A DNA stretch of 6,212 nt. Source: an uncultured Burkholderiales bacterium. Its GTDB lineage: Bacteria > Pseudomonadota > Gammaproteobacteria > Burkholderiales > Burkholderiaceae_E. Within the stretch, counting starts at the first letter, position 1. Each line of letters starts with the position of its first letter. Of the stretch, positions 5,862 through 6,212 are shown piece by piece. The stretch spans positions 1-6,212 of the forward strand of contig CAIUGQ010000041.1 of NCBI GenBank assembly GCA_903898725.1, read 5' to 3'. The position numbers and the translations under genes were made by a program. The notes beneath the pieces are model-generated. The model saw nothing but the letters and a program-made list of their open reading frames with translations, did not search any database and was not told the DNA's origin.

Positions 5862-6212
5862 ATGAAGCCGAGCCGATCCGAGTTCCTGCCCGTGCGCGGG
5901 ATCGAATTCCACTGCCGCGTCTGGGGCCCGCGCGCCGCGCCGCGCCTGTTCCTGCTGCATGGCTCGCAGGACGTCTCGGCATCGTGGCAGTTCACCGTCG
6001 ATGCGTTCGCGCGCGAGTGGGAGGTGATCGCCCCCGACTGGCGCGGCAACGGCCTGTCGGGCTGGAGCGGTGCCGACGCCTACTGGTTCCCCGACCACCT
6101 CGGCGACCTCGACGCGCTGCTCGAGGCCTGGTCGCCCGAGCGTCCGGCACTGCTCGTCGGCCACAGCATGGGCGCGCAGATCGGTGCGCTCTACGCGGGG
6201 CTGCGGCCGGAG
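5862..6212 (+). CDS. Alpha/beta hydrolase (partial, N-terminal 117 codons)
   Basis: The first 117 codons of a cytoplasmic alpha/beta-fold hydrolase that continues past the right edge. The translation begins MKPSRSEFLPVRGIEFHCRV, followed by LFLLHGSQDVSASW (29-42), whose HG supplies the oxyanion hole, then VIAPDWRGNGLSGW (55-68), a family-typical block. LLVGHSMGAQIGALYAG (97-113) is the nucleophile elbow, with Ser102 as the catalytic nucleophile. The acid and histidine of the triad are expected in the missing part. Members hydrolyse esters, lactones, amides or C-C bonds; nothing in this fragment identifies the substrate. The start is supported by GAGGTG 5 bases upstream. The gene is divergent from the PLP enzyme gene and might share a control region with it. 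Confidence 0.88.
   Translation, partial: MKPSRSEFLPVRGIEFHCRVWGPRAAPRLFLLHGSQDVSASWQFTVDAFAREWEVIAPDWRGNGLSGWSGADAYWFPDHLGDLDALLEAWSPERPALLVGHSMGAQIGALYAGLRPE

Noticed and set aside
1..6212. tRNA, rRNA, CRISPR array, insertion sequence or toxin-antitoxin genes
   Set aside because: I looked for clustered direct repeats, transposase motifs and RNA-like segments and found none. Genes and short intergenic regions account for the whole window.

Overview
The window is very GC-rich with strong GC bias at third codon positions. It carries a tctC/Bug-type periplasmic binding protein next to catabolic genes. Together these suggest a betaproteobacterium, most likely Burkholderiales (an inference from gene content; no marker gene is present). 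I see no rRNA, tRNA, CRISPR array or mobile element.

Left block, minus strand (3484 down to 1): four co-directional genes with gaps of 13, 28 and 17 bases, which looks like one operon. In order of transcription they are a Bug/TctC-type solute-binding protein, a TauD/TfdA-type Fe(II)/2-oxoglutarate dioxygenase, an isocitrate lyase/PEP mutase family C-C lyase, and the first 132 codons of a LeuC-like (aconitase superfamily) hydro-lyase that leaves the window at base 1. Together they read as a route to capture a carboxylic acid, oxidise it, move or add a hydroxyl group, and split the product by a retro-aldol/Claisen-type reaction. The hydro-lyase plus ICL-family lyase pair has the same logic as dimethylmaleate hydratase plus 2,3-dimethylmalate lyase, or the last steps of the methylcitrate cycle. 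The actual substrate cannot be read from the sequence.

Middle, plus strand (3670-4494): a GntR-type regulator with a UTRA effector domain (HutC subfamily) is transcribed divergently from the operon. The 185-base intergenic region holds an unusually AT-rich patch with a perfect inverted repeat, ATACT-CAC-AGTAT, overlapping promoter-like hexamers. It is the best candidate for the operator through which this regulator controls the operon and itself.

Right block: a PLP-dependent D-threonine aldolase/D-serine dehydratase-like enzyme (minus strand, 5697-4525) converges on the regulator gene; a short GC-rich hairpin lies between the two stop codons. Divergent from it, an alpha/beta hydrolase gene starts at 5862 with a good ribosome binding site and runs off the right end. 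Whether these two genes belong to the same pathway as the left operon is not shown by the sequence.
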